From a virus, in IMG/VR virus record IMGVR_UViG_3300046368_000651, positions 1 to 64,000 of that record: a stretch of DNA of 64,000 nucleotides; one strand, 5' to 3'. Both the position numbers and the translations under genes were made by a program. How positions within the stretch are numbered: position 1 is the first letter of the stretch; each line of letters begins with the position of its first letter. Shown piece after piece: positions 34,430 through 41,154 of this stretch. The notes under the pieces were generated by a model. It saw only the letters and a program-made list of their open reading frames with translations. It did not search any database and was not told the DNA's origin.

Positions 34430-34828
34430 TTATCTTTGTGTCCATGCTAAGTGAGATAATTCATTTTTTTCTGCCCAGCGAATAAACAAACCAGGCTCAC
34501 GTCCAGTTGCTTCGATCTCACTAGGCTTATCCCAGTAGTCCATACCTTCTTCATTGGTCTGTGTTAGTGTACCTTCTTCGTACTGCTTCACATGGACTAG
34601 TTCGTGTGCAAGTGTACACAACAATTCTCTTAGTTTTAGACTGCGTTTAAGATCAATTTCGTACTCACCTGCTTCAAGTTCAGTACAATACCCAAAGTTA
34701 GGATCGTTTGACATATTCCTAAAGTTAATTTCAACAGTAGGATTTATGCCAAACTTCTCACAAACAAAATGGGCCATGCTGAAAGCATAGTATTGCTGTC
34801 TTGCGCTGCCGCCGTTTACAGTAATCAT
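34430..34828 (-). CDS. SprT-like zinc metallopeptidase
   Basis: 132 residues. LCTLAHELVHVKQYEEG contains HExxH (HELVH) and a downstream E in KPSEIEATGREP as a third ligand candidate. Family members such as SprT/Spartan cut DNA-protein crosslinks or other substrates. Single domain, no membrane segment. A perfect early promoter lies in the gene upstream. Confidence 0.7.
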   Translation of the reverse strand: MITVNGGSARQQYYAFSMAHFVCEKFGINPTVEINFRNMSNDPNFGYCTELEAGEYEIDLKRSLKLRELLCTLAHELVHVKQYEEGTLTQTNEEGMDYWDKPSEIEATGREPGLFIRWAEKNELSHLAWTQR

Positions 34829-35079
34829 TGTGCCATCTCTATTAGTTTTAGTTTTAGCATTATAGCATTAACTGCATCAGGTGTCAATCCTGGAATAACA
34901 TCGTCGTCATCGTGTATTCCTGGCAACTGTACAAACATATCTTGATCAAAAACTGCTGCTTCGTACAAGGTCTTGCCTGGTAGTAAAACAACACTCAGCT
35001 GGTAGTTGCCAAACTGTTGTTTCGCTTGGAAATGTCCAGTTCTTACTTCATCAAAAGTTAATGTGTTAAACAGTTTCAT
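34825..35079 (-). CDS. Small phage protein, unknown
   Basis: 84 residues from ATG 35079, placed by the promoter whose RNA start is near 35098. Beta-rich start (FDEVRTGHFQAKQQFGNYQL) then an acidic loop (IHDDDDVIPGL) and a C-terminal helix. Its 3' end carries the promoter of the SprT-like gene. Function unknown. Confidence 0.55.
   Translation of the reverse strand: MKLFNTLTFDEVRTGHFQAKQQFGNYQLSVVLLPGKTLYEAAVFDQDMFVQLPGIHDDDDVIPGLTPDAVNAIMLKLKLIEMAQ
34859..34887 (-). promoter_or_regulatory. Early sigma70-like promoter inside a coding region
   Basis: Perfect TTGACA (34882-34887), 17-base spacer ending TGC, perfect TATAAT (34859-34864). It lies within the last codons of the 34825 gene and about 30 bases before the SprT-like start. 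Confidence 0.8.
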
Positions 35080-35104
35080 CTTACCCTCCTTGTTTGTTAC
35101 ATAC

Positions 35105-35133
35105 GTTATAGCATAAAGATAGAGGGTTGTCAA
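35105..35133 (-). promoter_or_regulatory. Early sigma70-like promoter
   Basis: TTGACA (35128-35133), 17-base spacer ending TGC, TATAAC (35105-35110), just after the IF-1 stop codon and 25 bases before ATG 35079. Confidence 0.8.
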
Positions 35134-35134
35134 C

Positions 35135-35350
35135 CTATAATCGTCGGGTAATACGCCCTTTTTCAAGATCATAAGGAGTCATTTCAACTCTTACATTATC
35201 TCCTGCTACCATTCTAATTCGAAATTGTCGCATTTTGCCGCTTGTGTAGCAGATTACCATGTGTTTGTTTTCAAGTTCAACTTTAAACGTTTGGTTTGGC
35301 AAAACTTCAATTATTGTGCCTTCAAATTCTAAGATACCTTCTTTAGCCAT
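35135..35350 (-). CDS. infA: Translation initiation factor IF-1
   Basis: 71 residues, almost the bacterial length of 72. It aligns end to end with IF-1: [47 protein letters not shown] and [17 protein letters not shown], one S1/OB domain with the conserved Arg/Lys ribosome-contact residues. IF-1 blocks the A site of the 30S subunit and helps IF-2 and IF-3 select the start. It overlaps the AbrB-like gene by eight bases. Confidence 0.93.
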   Translation of the reverse strand: MAKEGILEFEGTIIEVLPNQTFKVELENKHMVICYTSGKMRQFRIRMVAGDNVRVEMTPYDLEKGRITRRL

Positions 35351-35522
35351 TCTCTACCTTAGTTATAGATATGACTCCGCGTTCTATGTTTATCTTCAAC
35401 GTGTCTCCTGGTTGCCATCCCATCTGCTCAGATATTTCAGGTGGAATATTCATTAATACGTTTTCAGGATCATCTTCGATATCTTCAAAGATTTCCTCAA
35501 CTTTATACTCTCTATTTACCAA
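35343..35522 (-). CDS. AbrB/MazE-like DNA-binding protein
   Basis: 59 residues starting at TTG 35522 with a strong GGAGG SD seven bases before it. [20 protein letters not shown] and ISITKVE form the swapped-hairpin (SpoVT-AbrB) fold used by transition regulators and antitoxins. No toxin gene neighbours it. It is tightly linked to infA, so it may be a small early regulator. Confidence 0.7.
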   Translation of the reverse strand: MVNREYKVEEIFEDIEDDPENVLMNIPPEISEQMGWQPGDTLKINIERGVISITKVENG

Positions 35523-35694
35523 AGTTATTCCTCCAAAACTGCTTTGCTTTTCCCATAAGATTCTTGGGCTCTACAGACACACCTCTGATAGCTGTGCTGT
35601 CGTTGTGCGTTGTATTTACAATTTCAACAGCATTGGCACTGCTATTTGCTTCAACAACATATGTTTTAGTATCTGTTTTAACTTTCCATTTCAT
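35512..35694 (-). CDS. Small phage protein, unknown
   Basis: 60 residues from ATG 35694 (TAATG overlap with the gene upstream; the TTG 12 bases earlier is unlikely). KWKVKTDTKTYVVEANSSAN then VEIVNTTHNDS suggests a small alpha/beta fold, and the C-terminus is basic and aromatic ([12 protein letters not shown]). No function. Confidence 0.55.
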   Translation of the reverse strand: MKWKVKTDTKTYVVEANSSANAVEIVNTTHNDSTAIRGVSVEPKNLMGKAKQFWRNNFGK

Positions 35695-36374
35695 TAGTTT
35701 TTCCAAAAATAAACACTAGTGCCTTTGCCGTTGGTATCCCCGCCATTGTTGTCAATGTCTAGGCCATCGTACTCGATGCTTTCAACTGTATCGTCGCCGT
35801 TCCAATATTCGGTAGTATAAAATTTTAGTTTCTTAGGATCAAAACTGCCTACAGTTTCAATTATACCGTCAAAGAATGTACCTTTTTCACTGTTATAAAC
35901 TTGCATAACGTATGCTGGTTCGTCTGTTTCATCGTAACCCATTTCGACATCAAGTTCATTATCATCAACTAGTTCAGTTAAATCAACACCGTCAACTACT
36001 GTGTTAACAATACTTGATCCATATTCTCCATTTGCGAGCTCTTCAACTGTAATTCGAGCATGACTGTAGTCTACACCATTTTGATGTACTACTAGATTTT
36101 CTGCATCATACCACATATGGTGATAGCTAGGATCTTCTTTGTCTGCTAAAAAATCCATCTTAGGATCAATTTCAATCTCGGTGTCTTCAGGATCAAGAAT
36201 GTAGTTTACAACTTCGCCGTTGTCGTCTTCTGCCAAACTTTCCCAGTAGTCGTATTGATCTTTATTAAGTGAAAGATATCCAACTTCGCCACCGTATCCC
36301 CATAATGATACTTGGTAATAACGTGGACCTTTTAATGTTTCTACTAATTCTTTGTTTTCTTCTGATGTTGACAT
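35694..36374 (-). CDS. Acidic phage protein, unknown
   Basis: 226 residues from ATG 36374 with an AAAGGAG SD; the earlier in-frame start lies upstream of the promoter. Very acidic (DPEDTEIEIDPKMDF, DLTELVDDNELDVEMGYDE), with beta-sheet segments (YYQVSLWGYGGEVGYLSL). Acidic proteins of this kind in phages sometimes mimic DNA; that is speculation. Confidence 0.6.
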   Translation of the reverse strand: MSTSEENKELVETLKGPRYYQVSLWGYGGEVGYLSLNKDQYDYWESLAEDDNGEVVNYILDPEDTEIEIDPKMDFLADKEDPSYHHMWYDAENLVVHQNGVDYSHARITVEELANGEYGSSIVNTVVDGVDLTELVDDNELDVEMGYDETDEPAYVMQVYNSEKGTFFDGIIETVGSFDPKKLKFYTTEYWNGDDTVESIEYDGLDIDNNGGDTNGKGTSVYFWKN

Positions 36375-36392
36375 TTTTTTCTCCTTTAGCTT

Positions 36393-36421
36393 ATTATATA
36401 GCACTATTATTCGTTTGTCAA
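36393..36421 (-). promoter_or_regulatory. Early sigma70-like promoter, perfect consensus
   Basis: TTGACA (36416-36421), 17-base spacer, TATAAT (36393-36398). It faces the acidic protein gene and IF-1 and sits back to back with the plus-strand late motif. Confidence 0.88.
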
Positions 36422-36423
36422 GC

Positions 36424-36430
36424 ATAAATA
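36424..36430 (+). promoter_or_regulatory. Late-promoter-like motif ATAAATA (plus strand)
   Basis: GCATAAATAGATG on the plus strand, 29 bases before the first plus-strand membrane gene. With the early promoter on the other strand it makes a divergent switch point. Confidence 0.5.
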
Positions 36431-36458
36431 GATGTATAAGCAAAGCGTGAGGGCGCAC

Positions 36459-36737
36459 ATGGATTTTTTAAGTTTAGTAGGCGATGTAGGATTTCCAATA
36501 GCAGGATCGATAGCAGCCGGCGGGTTTGTATTCCTAACATTGAAGTTTATACTTGCAGGAGTTACTGGCGGTGTAACTACACTAAAGAACATTATTGGAC
36601 AATTGGATAATAGAGTACAGACAATGAATAACGATCTTGTTAAGATTGATGCATTACTTAGTTACGCACTAAACGTAAGACCAAACATAGATCGTATAGC
36701 AGCAAACGAAGGAAAAGAAGATGCCCGAAGGGACTGA
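36459..36737 (+). CDS. Small holin-like membrane protein A
   Basis: 92 residues from ATG 36459, chosen for the GAGGG SD. One membrane segment (VGFPIAGSIAAGGFVFLTLKFILAG) followed by an amphipathic helix with LDNRVQTMNNDLVKIDALLSYALNVRP. The same layout and several residues (GFPI, NDL, L..R) recur in the third gene of this run. Size and layout resemble BhlA/UviB-type holins, but the assignment is inference. Confidence 0.6.
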   Translation: MDFLSLVGDVGFPIAGSIAAGGFVFLTLKFILAGVTGGVTTLKNIIGQLDNRVQTMNNDLVKIDALLSYALNVRPNIDRIAANEGKEDARRD

Positions 36738-36915
36738 TGACAAAGGCAAGTTAGAACTTGCAGTAAGAATTTTAGGTAACGAACTAGTTGCTTTTAGAAT
36801 GGACGTAGACGATTTCAAAATGAAATGGCTAGTTATGGGCGTAGTTGCTATAGTAGCACTAGGATGGACTGCCGGAGAGTTTGGTCCAGCACTCATAAAC
36901 ATGTTTGGAGAATAA
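36721..36915 (+). CDS. Small membrane protein B
   Basis: 64 residues: charged helix (KLELAVRILGNELVAFRMDV) then one C-terminal membrane segment (WLVMGVVAIVALGWTAGEF). Overlaps A by 17 bases and ends one base before the next start. Probably works with the flanking membrane proteins. Confidence 0.6.
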   Translation: MPEGTDDKGKLELAVRILGNELVAFRMDVDDFKMKWLVMGVVAIVALGWTAGEFGPALINMFGE

Positions 36916-37248
36916 ATGGAGTTTGATCTAGCCAAAGCAGTTAGTGACTATGGGTTTCCTATTATTGCTGCTATGGGTATGGGTTACTTTATCTATTTTA
37001 TATGGAAATGGGTTACTGAAACAATTGATCCTGTTATAGGCGAAACAATGGGTACACTTATTAAACTAGTAGACCGTATTCGTATGCTAGACAACGATTT
37101 AATTAGACTCAATAGTAAACTCAGTATGGTACTTGAATATAGAGCCAAACTTAATCCCGCACGACAAGATGAATTACAAAGGTTAGTTGATGAATACAAA
37201 CATTCTGCAGCAGAATCAGACACGACAGGCAAAGCGCCCAAAAAGTAA
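36916..37248 (+). CDS. Small holin-like membrane protein C (paralogue of A)
   Basis: 110 residues: YGFPIIAAMGMGYFIYFIWKW is the membrane segment, then VDRIRMLDNDLIRLNSKL and a charged tail ending TTGKAPKK. Similar in order and spacing to protein A, so likely a tandem duplicate. The Cys-rich gene begins inside its 3' end in the +1 frame. Confidence 0.6.
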   Translation: MEFDLAKAVSDYGFPIIAAMGMGYFIYFIWKWVTETIDPVIGETMGTLIKLVDRIRMLDNDLIRLNSKLSMVLEYRAKLNPARQDELQRLVDEYKHSAAESDTTGKAPKK

Positions 37249-37348
37249 GTGTGAGAACTGTCATTGTGAATCACACTGTGACATAGAGTGTGCTTCGTGT
37301 GCCAACGATGTTTGCCAGAATTGTAAATGCGAACTTTGTAAACAATAA
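37190..37348 (+). CDS. Cys-rich mini protein (metallothionein-like pattern)
   Basis: 52 residues, ATG at 37190, overlapping the previous gene by 59 bases in another frame. The C-terminal 32 residues hold ten cysteines (21, 24, 26, 30, 34, 37, 42, 45, 47, 50), giving CxxCxC, CxxC and CxxCxCxxC clusters with two His. The first 20 residues are Gln/Arg/Lys-rich. It looks like a small zinc or copper binding protein; a metallothionein role is inference. Confidence 0.6.
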   Translation: MNTNILQQNQTRQAKRPKSKCENCHCESHCDIECASCANDVCQNCKCELCKQ

Positions 37349-37356
37349 ATACCAGT

Positions 37357-37614
37357 ATGAAAGTACACCTCGGAAGCTGTGAATATAAATGGACTCACGC
37401 AAACACCAGCATGGAACAAATGTGGATCATGCGTAAAGTGGGTACTGAAACATATAAACAAGTTGAAGAAAACAACTGGAAATGGATACTAGAACACACT
37501 TCTAGTCGTACACTTCCTTCAGATATATATTGTTGTTGCAATATCTCAGTTGAAATGCCAGATACAAAAGAAGCAACACATTTTATAATAAAACATTCGG
37601 AGAAAGTAACATGA
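37357..37614 (+). CDS. Small phage protein, unknown
   Basis: 85 residues, Trp-rich (CEYKWTHAN, EENNWKWILEHTSS), with a CCC triplet near residue 60 (DIYCCCNISVEMP). Eight bases after the Cys-rich gene. No family recognised. Confidence 0.5.
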   Translation: MKVHLGSCEYKWTHANTSMEQMWIMRKVGTETYKQVEENNWKWILEHTSSRTLPSDIYCCCNISVEMPDTKEATHFIIKHSEKVT

Positions 37615-37838
37615 TGTGGGTAGATTATACAATTGATAGCATTCCTGGCGGCAAAGGCTTTAAGGTCAAAGGCGACTGGGAAGGTGAAGTAATGGGAATT
37701 GACAACAAAGGTAATAAAAAAGAAAACTGGTTATATCGACCCGGTGACGTTTTTATTGTAAATGAAAATGGGTGGCTTATCAAAACAGATGAAGTGAATG
37801 CATTATTAATGAAGCACGAAACATCTAAAAATGATTGA
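37611..37838 (+). CDS. Small SH3-like phage protein
   Basis: 75 residues of mostly beta pattern (GGKGFKVKGDWEGEVMGID, LYRPGDVFIVNENGWL). Coupled to both neighbours by overlaps (ATGA before, eight bases after). Function unknown. Confidence 0.5.
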   Translation: MMWVDYTIDSIPGGKGFKVKGDWEGEVMGIDNKGNKKENWLYRPGDVFIVNENGWLIKTDEVNALLMKHETSKND

Positions 37839-38202
37839 GATACTTTTCCTATTTGTACTATCTATTAAACACGCTTTTGCTGATATGTTTACACAAACAT
37901 ATATCAAACAACCTTTTACTAAACTTAAATATTTTGACAATGGACACAGACATTATCTACATCACGGATTGAGTAACTTTGCTGTGTGTTTATTTTTTGT
38001 ATCGCCAACATGGGCTATAATTTACAGTGTATTTGATTACATTGCACATTGGCATATTGATTGGGGTAAAACAGTATTCTATACAAAATTTAATTGGCAG
38101 CGAACAGAAAAGAGATTCTGGAGACTGCAATCATTAGACCAAATGCTGCATTACGCTACTGCATTTTTAATTGTGTGGCATGCTCATACTTACGTTTTAT
38201 AA
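37831..38202 (+). CDS. DUF3307-like membrane protein
   Basis: 123 residues with three hydrophobic segments and conserved-looking polar residues: KHAFADMFTQTY, HRHYLHHGLSN, DYIAHWHIDWGKT and LQSLDQMLHYATAF. This arrangement of His, Asp and Gln in membrane helices fits the DUF3307 type seen in marine phages and bacteria. The last 47 bases overlap the alpha/beta-hydrolase gene on the other strand. Confidence 0.65.
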   Translation: MIEILFLFVLSIKHAFADMFTQTYIKQPFTKLKYFDNGHRHYLHHGLSNFAVCLFFVSPTWAIIYSVFDYIAHWHIDWGKTVFYTKFNWQRTEKRFWRLQSLDQMLHYATAFLIVWHAHTYVL

Positions 38203-38806
38203 TTTCAGCAACACTATCTGAACACATAGTTTCATAATGTGTATGTGCTACTTCAATGTGTTCCATATCTTCTCTATGCGTCATACTTGCTAGAGTACAC
38301 ACACCGTCATTAGGACCGTTGTGATAAGGTACACTACCTGTTGTAGTTACAATCTGTGTCCAAGGCATTTCTAGTTGCATTTCATTTGCTTCACGTATTG
38401 GATCGCTTTTACGTCCTATATCTCTAAACAGTGGATAACTTGGTACAATGTATTTTGCCCAGTCTGCTGTACTACTGCCTCTAAATGGCGTGCTTATACT
38501 TACACCGCCTACTACTCTCACCCACTGTGTAAGATGTAGTGCGTACAATCCGCCCATGCTATGTCCTATTACAAAATGCGGACCCTTGCCCTTCACTGCA
38601 TCAACAATCATTTCAATGTTATCTTGAAAGCGATTCATGCTGCTATAGTTTATAGATATTTCATTGGTAAAGTTTGTTTGCATTTGCAAATACCTAAAGC
38701 TCAAACTAGTTTGATTAGCACCGTGTAGCCAAATTACATTTATGTCATCTGTGGTGTGTTTTTCCGTGGCTGTAGAACCAAATAAGTTTCGTATATAATT
38801 GAGCAT
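38156..38806 (-). CDS. Alpha/beta hydrolase (lipase/esterase-like)
   Basis: 216 residues. GHSMGGLYAL gives the nucleophile elbow (S83), with D167 (GPNDGVC) and H188 or H190 (VAHTHYET) as acid and base. WLHGANQTS near residue 26 is the oxyanion region. No signal peptide, so it acts in the cytosol. Last gene of the curli/cyclase run, three bases after the cyclase. Substrate unknown. Confidence 0.75.
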   Translation of the reverse strand: MLNYIRNLFGSTATEKHTTDDINVIWLHGANQTSLSFRYLQMQTNFTNEISINYSSMNRFQDNIEMIVDAVKGKGPHFVIGHSMGGLYALHLTQWVRVVGGVSISTPFRGSSTADWAKYIVPSYPLFRDIGRKSDPIREANEMQLEMPWTQIVTTTGSVPYHNGPNDGVCTLASMTHREDMEHIEVAHTHYETMCSDSVAEIIKRKYEHATQLKMQ

Positions 38807-38809
38807 ATA

Positions 38810-40855
38810 TTATTTACTTGTGGCTACAAAGATGCCATTCCAATCTGAAGGCAAATCCTGTGTTTTCATATATTCACAACGTTCAATCCACATATCGTAA
38901 TACTTTTCCATCTTGTGATCAAAGTGTGTATACAACATCTTACACTTGTCTATAGCGTCATCAAAACGCTGCGCACGATAGTCTTCGTGCATTTGTTCAT
39001 GTTTCTTCTGCGCACTACGCCATGCAGGATATGGCTTATCCAACACTGTGTAAATTTTAAGTCCTACACTTTTGCCTTTGACTTGCAAGTCATCTACTTT
39101 GAGGTAGAAGAAATCTGTTCTAGTTGCTTCGTATGTAGATTCTCCTACAAGTAACAAACACCCATACTCTTTACATTTGCTTTCTACTCTTGCTGCGGTG
39201 CTGACAGCGTCTCCAAGGACATCATATGAATGACGTTTAGTACTTCCCATCTCACCAAGGTACCCCAGCCCTGTGTTGATGCCAGCGCCCATACCAACAG
39301 CAGGACGACCATCAGGTATAATAACTTCTTCATTAAACTTCTCCACTGCTTTAAGCATGTCTAAGCCACACTGTACTGCTGTACGAGGATGGTTAGGATC
39401 ATCTATAGGCGCATTGTGTATGTGCATACTAGCATCGCCTATGTACTTGATTATCATTCCGTCTGACTCTAACACAGGTTCTGTAATAGCATCCATGTAG
39501 CCATTCATAATACGTGTGAGTCCTTGTACGTCATCTCCAAAACTTTCTCCTAGTGGTGTAAATCCACGCAAGTCTGAGAATACAATACTTACATTACGCT
39601 TAGTGCCCAGTTTAATAAGCTCTGGCGACTCCTGTAGTAGTCTAACCACTGTTGGTGATGCATAACCTTCGAATTGCTTTTTGATGGCTTGCTTTTGTAA
39701 GAACTCGTCGACGAACTTGACAATGTATCGTTTGAGCCCAACGAGCAAGATGAAAGCACTGATAACAGCGCCATCGATAAGAATATTTTGTGTATTGAAA
39801 ACATATATGCTCCCTCCTATAAACCCGCCCACGGACAACACAAAGAAGGCTATGCCTACAAATGTCCAACGGGCGAGTATGATTAACAAAACGCCGGCTG
39901 CAACTAGAGCTGCTAGTTCTGCCCACTGCTCTGCGTCTGGATGTCTGCTAATATTTGATTCATTAAACACTGTTCCTAGCATTGCTGCCTGTATTTCGTG
40001 TGGAAATACACTGCCTGCTGCTGTTGCTAGTGGCTGTGTAAGCCCTGCTGCTGTTGGTCCTACAAACACTATACCGCCAGCAAAGTCATCTGGTAAGTCA
40101 ACTGCGCTCACGCTTTTGCTGCGCTGACTCCAGTCTATCCATACTTCGCCTGTGGGGCTTGTTTGTATTATACCATATGCTGGTATGCGTAGTTTATCTA
40201 CACCCATAGGTGATAGTTTAATTTGGAAGCTAGGATCGCCTGCTAGTACACGTAGCACTTCCATAGTAACATTTGGATATAATGTACCACTAGATTCAAC
40301 TACTAGAGGTATACGTCTAGTAACACCGTCTACTTCCGGCCAACTGTTTGTTATTCCACTACCTACTGCGTTGAATTCAATATCTGGTACATTTGCGATG
40401 ATTCCTGGAACACTAGGAATAGTATAAAGAAAGTCGCTGTTAACAATAGTAGCGCCTGGATTGACTGGTTCATTTTTGTTGTCCTCCGCACCTAACATAG
40501 TAACTATAACAGGTAATTGCTGCATTGTCAAGCCTAATGTAGCATCTTCACCTGACCTGTCTTCTTCCGACATCAATACATTGAAAACCACTAGTCCAGC
40601 GCCTCTGGCATATAAGTCCTCTATAAGGCTACCATAATCACCTCTCGGCCACGGCCATTGTCCGTAAGCCTCTAAACTTGGTTCATCGATGTTCACTGTG
40701 TAAATGTTGTTTTCAACAGGTTGTTGATTTACAATAAGTGTATCAAAGTAGCGTAGTCGTATGCTTTCTATAAATGCTGGATTAAGATAGTATACATAAC
40801 TCAGCACACCTAATAATAAAACACTCCAAAGCGGGCTGAACAGTACTTTTCTCAT
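38810..40855 (-). CDS. CHASE2-domain class III adenylate/guanylate cyclase
   Basis: 681 residues. An N-terminal membrane helix (residues 7-24) leads into a periplasmic CHASE2 sensor (about 28-300, with DEPSLEAYGQWPWPR and DGVTRRIPLV). Three membrane helices follow (about 311-375), then a class III cyclase domain (about 420-600). Metal-binding Asp are in IVFSDLRGFT and KYIGDASMH; VLGDAVSTAARVE and VKGKSVGLKIY follow as in active cyclases. It should make cAMP or cGMP in response to a periplasmic cue. FecR proteins often neighbour CHASE2 genes in bacteria, as here. ATGA overlap with the gene upstream. Confidence 0.88.
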   Translation of the reverse strand: MRKVLFSPLWSVLLLGVLSYVYYLNPAFIESIRLRYFDTLIVNQQPVENNIYTVNIDEPSLEAYGQWPWPRGDYGSLIEDLYARGAGLVVFNVLMSEEDRSGEDATLGLTMQQLPVIVTMLGAEDNKNEPVNPGATIVNSDFLYTIPSVPGIIANVPDIEFNAVGSGITNSWPEVDGVTRRIPLVVESSGTLYPNVTMEVLRVLAGDPSFQIKLSPMGVDKLRIPAYGIIQTSPTGEVWIDWSQRSKSVSAVDLPDDFAGGIVFVGPTAAGLTQPLATAAGSVFPHEIQAAMLGTVFNESNISRHPDAEQWAELAALVAAGVLLIILARWTFVGIAFFVLSVGGFIGGSIYVFNTQNILIDGAVISAFILLVGLKRYIVKFVDEFLQKQAIKKQFEGYASPTVVRLLQESPELIKLGTKRNVSIVFSDLRGFTPLGESFGDDVQGLTRIMNGYMDAITEPVLESDGMIIKYIGDASMHIHNAPIDDPNHPRTAVQCGLDMLKAVEKFNEEVIIPDGRPAVGMGAGINTGLGYLGEMGSTKRHSYDVLGDAVSTAARVESKCKEYGCLLLVGESTYEATRTDFFYLKVDDLQVKGKSVGLKIYTVLDKPYPAWRSAQKKHEQMHEDYRAQRFDDAIDKCKMLYTHFDHKMEKYYDMWIERCEYMKTQDLPSDWNGIFVATSK

Positions 40856-41142
40856 TTTTTAATTCCTAACAACTTTGCTTTCATTGCGGCCGCAGAGGGC
40901 GACTCTTGTGGTTTGGATTCGGCACTCCCCGTTCGTACTCTACTACTGGGTTGTAGTTTGGAGGGTGCTTCTTGCGAAATCCCCGATGAGGTATTATTAA
41001 GCGTTTCTCTGACTCGGGCAATTCTTGCTTTGTGTTCTTGTTTGCGCTGGTGAAGGTAGGCTTCAAGTAATTTCTCCTGAAACTTTTCCTCCACCATATT
41101 TTCTATATGTTCTTTGAACAACCATTCGCTTATCCATTTCAT
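40852..41142 (-). CDS. Small basic helical protein upstream of cyclase
   Basis: 96 residues: an amphipathic helix (EWLFKEHIENMVEEKFQEKLLEAYL, residues 6-30), then an Arg/Ser/Pro-rich disordered part and KAKLLGIKK. It is coupled to the cyclase (ATGA). It may bind the membrane or cyclase, but nothing specific is seen. ATAAATA lies five bases before its ATG and no SD is visible. Confidence 0.55.
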   Translation of the reverse strand: MKWISEWLFKEHIENMVEEKFQEKLLEAYLHQRKQEHKARIARVRETLNNTSSGISQEAPSKLQPSSRVRTGSAESKPQESPSAAAMKAKLLGIKK

Positions 41143-41154
41143 ACAGTATTTATT

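Noticed and set aside
35343-35522. AbrB-like gene as antitoxin of a toxin-antitoxin pair
   Set aside because: Neither neighbour looks like a toxin; the partners are IF-1 and an unknown 60-residue protein.
40503-40531. Consensus-like promoter TTGACA-N17-TATAGT inside the cyclase gene
   Set aside because: It lies in the CHASE2 coding region with no start codon or gene in the same direction nearby, and it lacks other support. Treated as chance.
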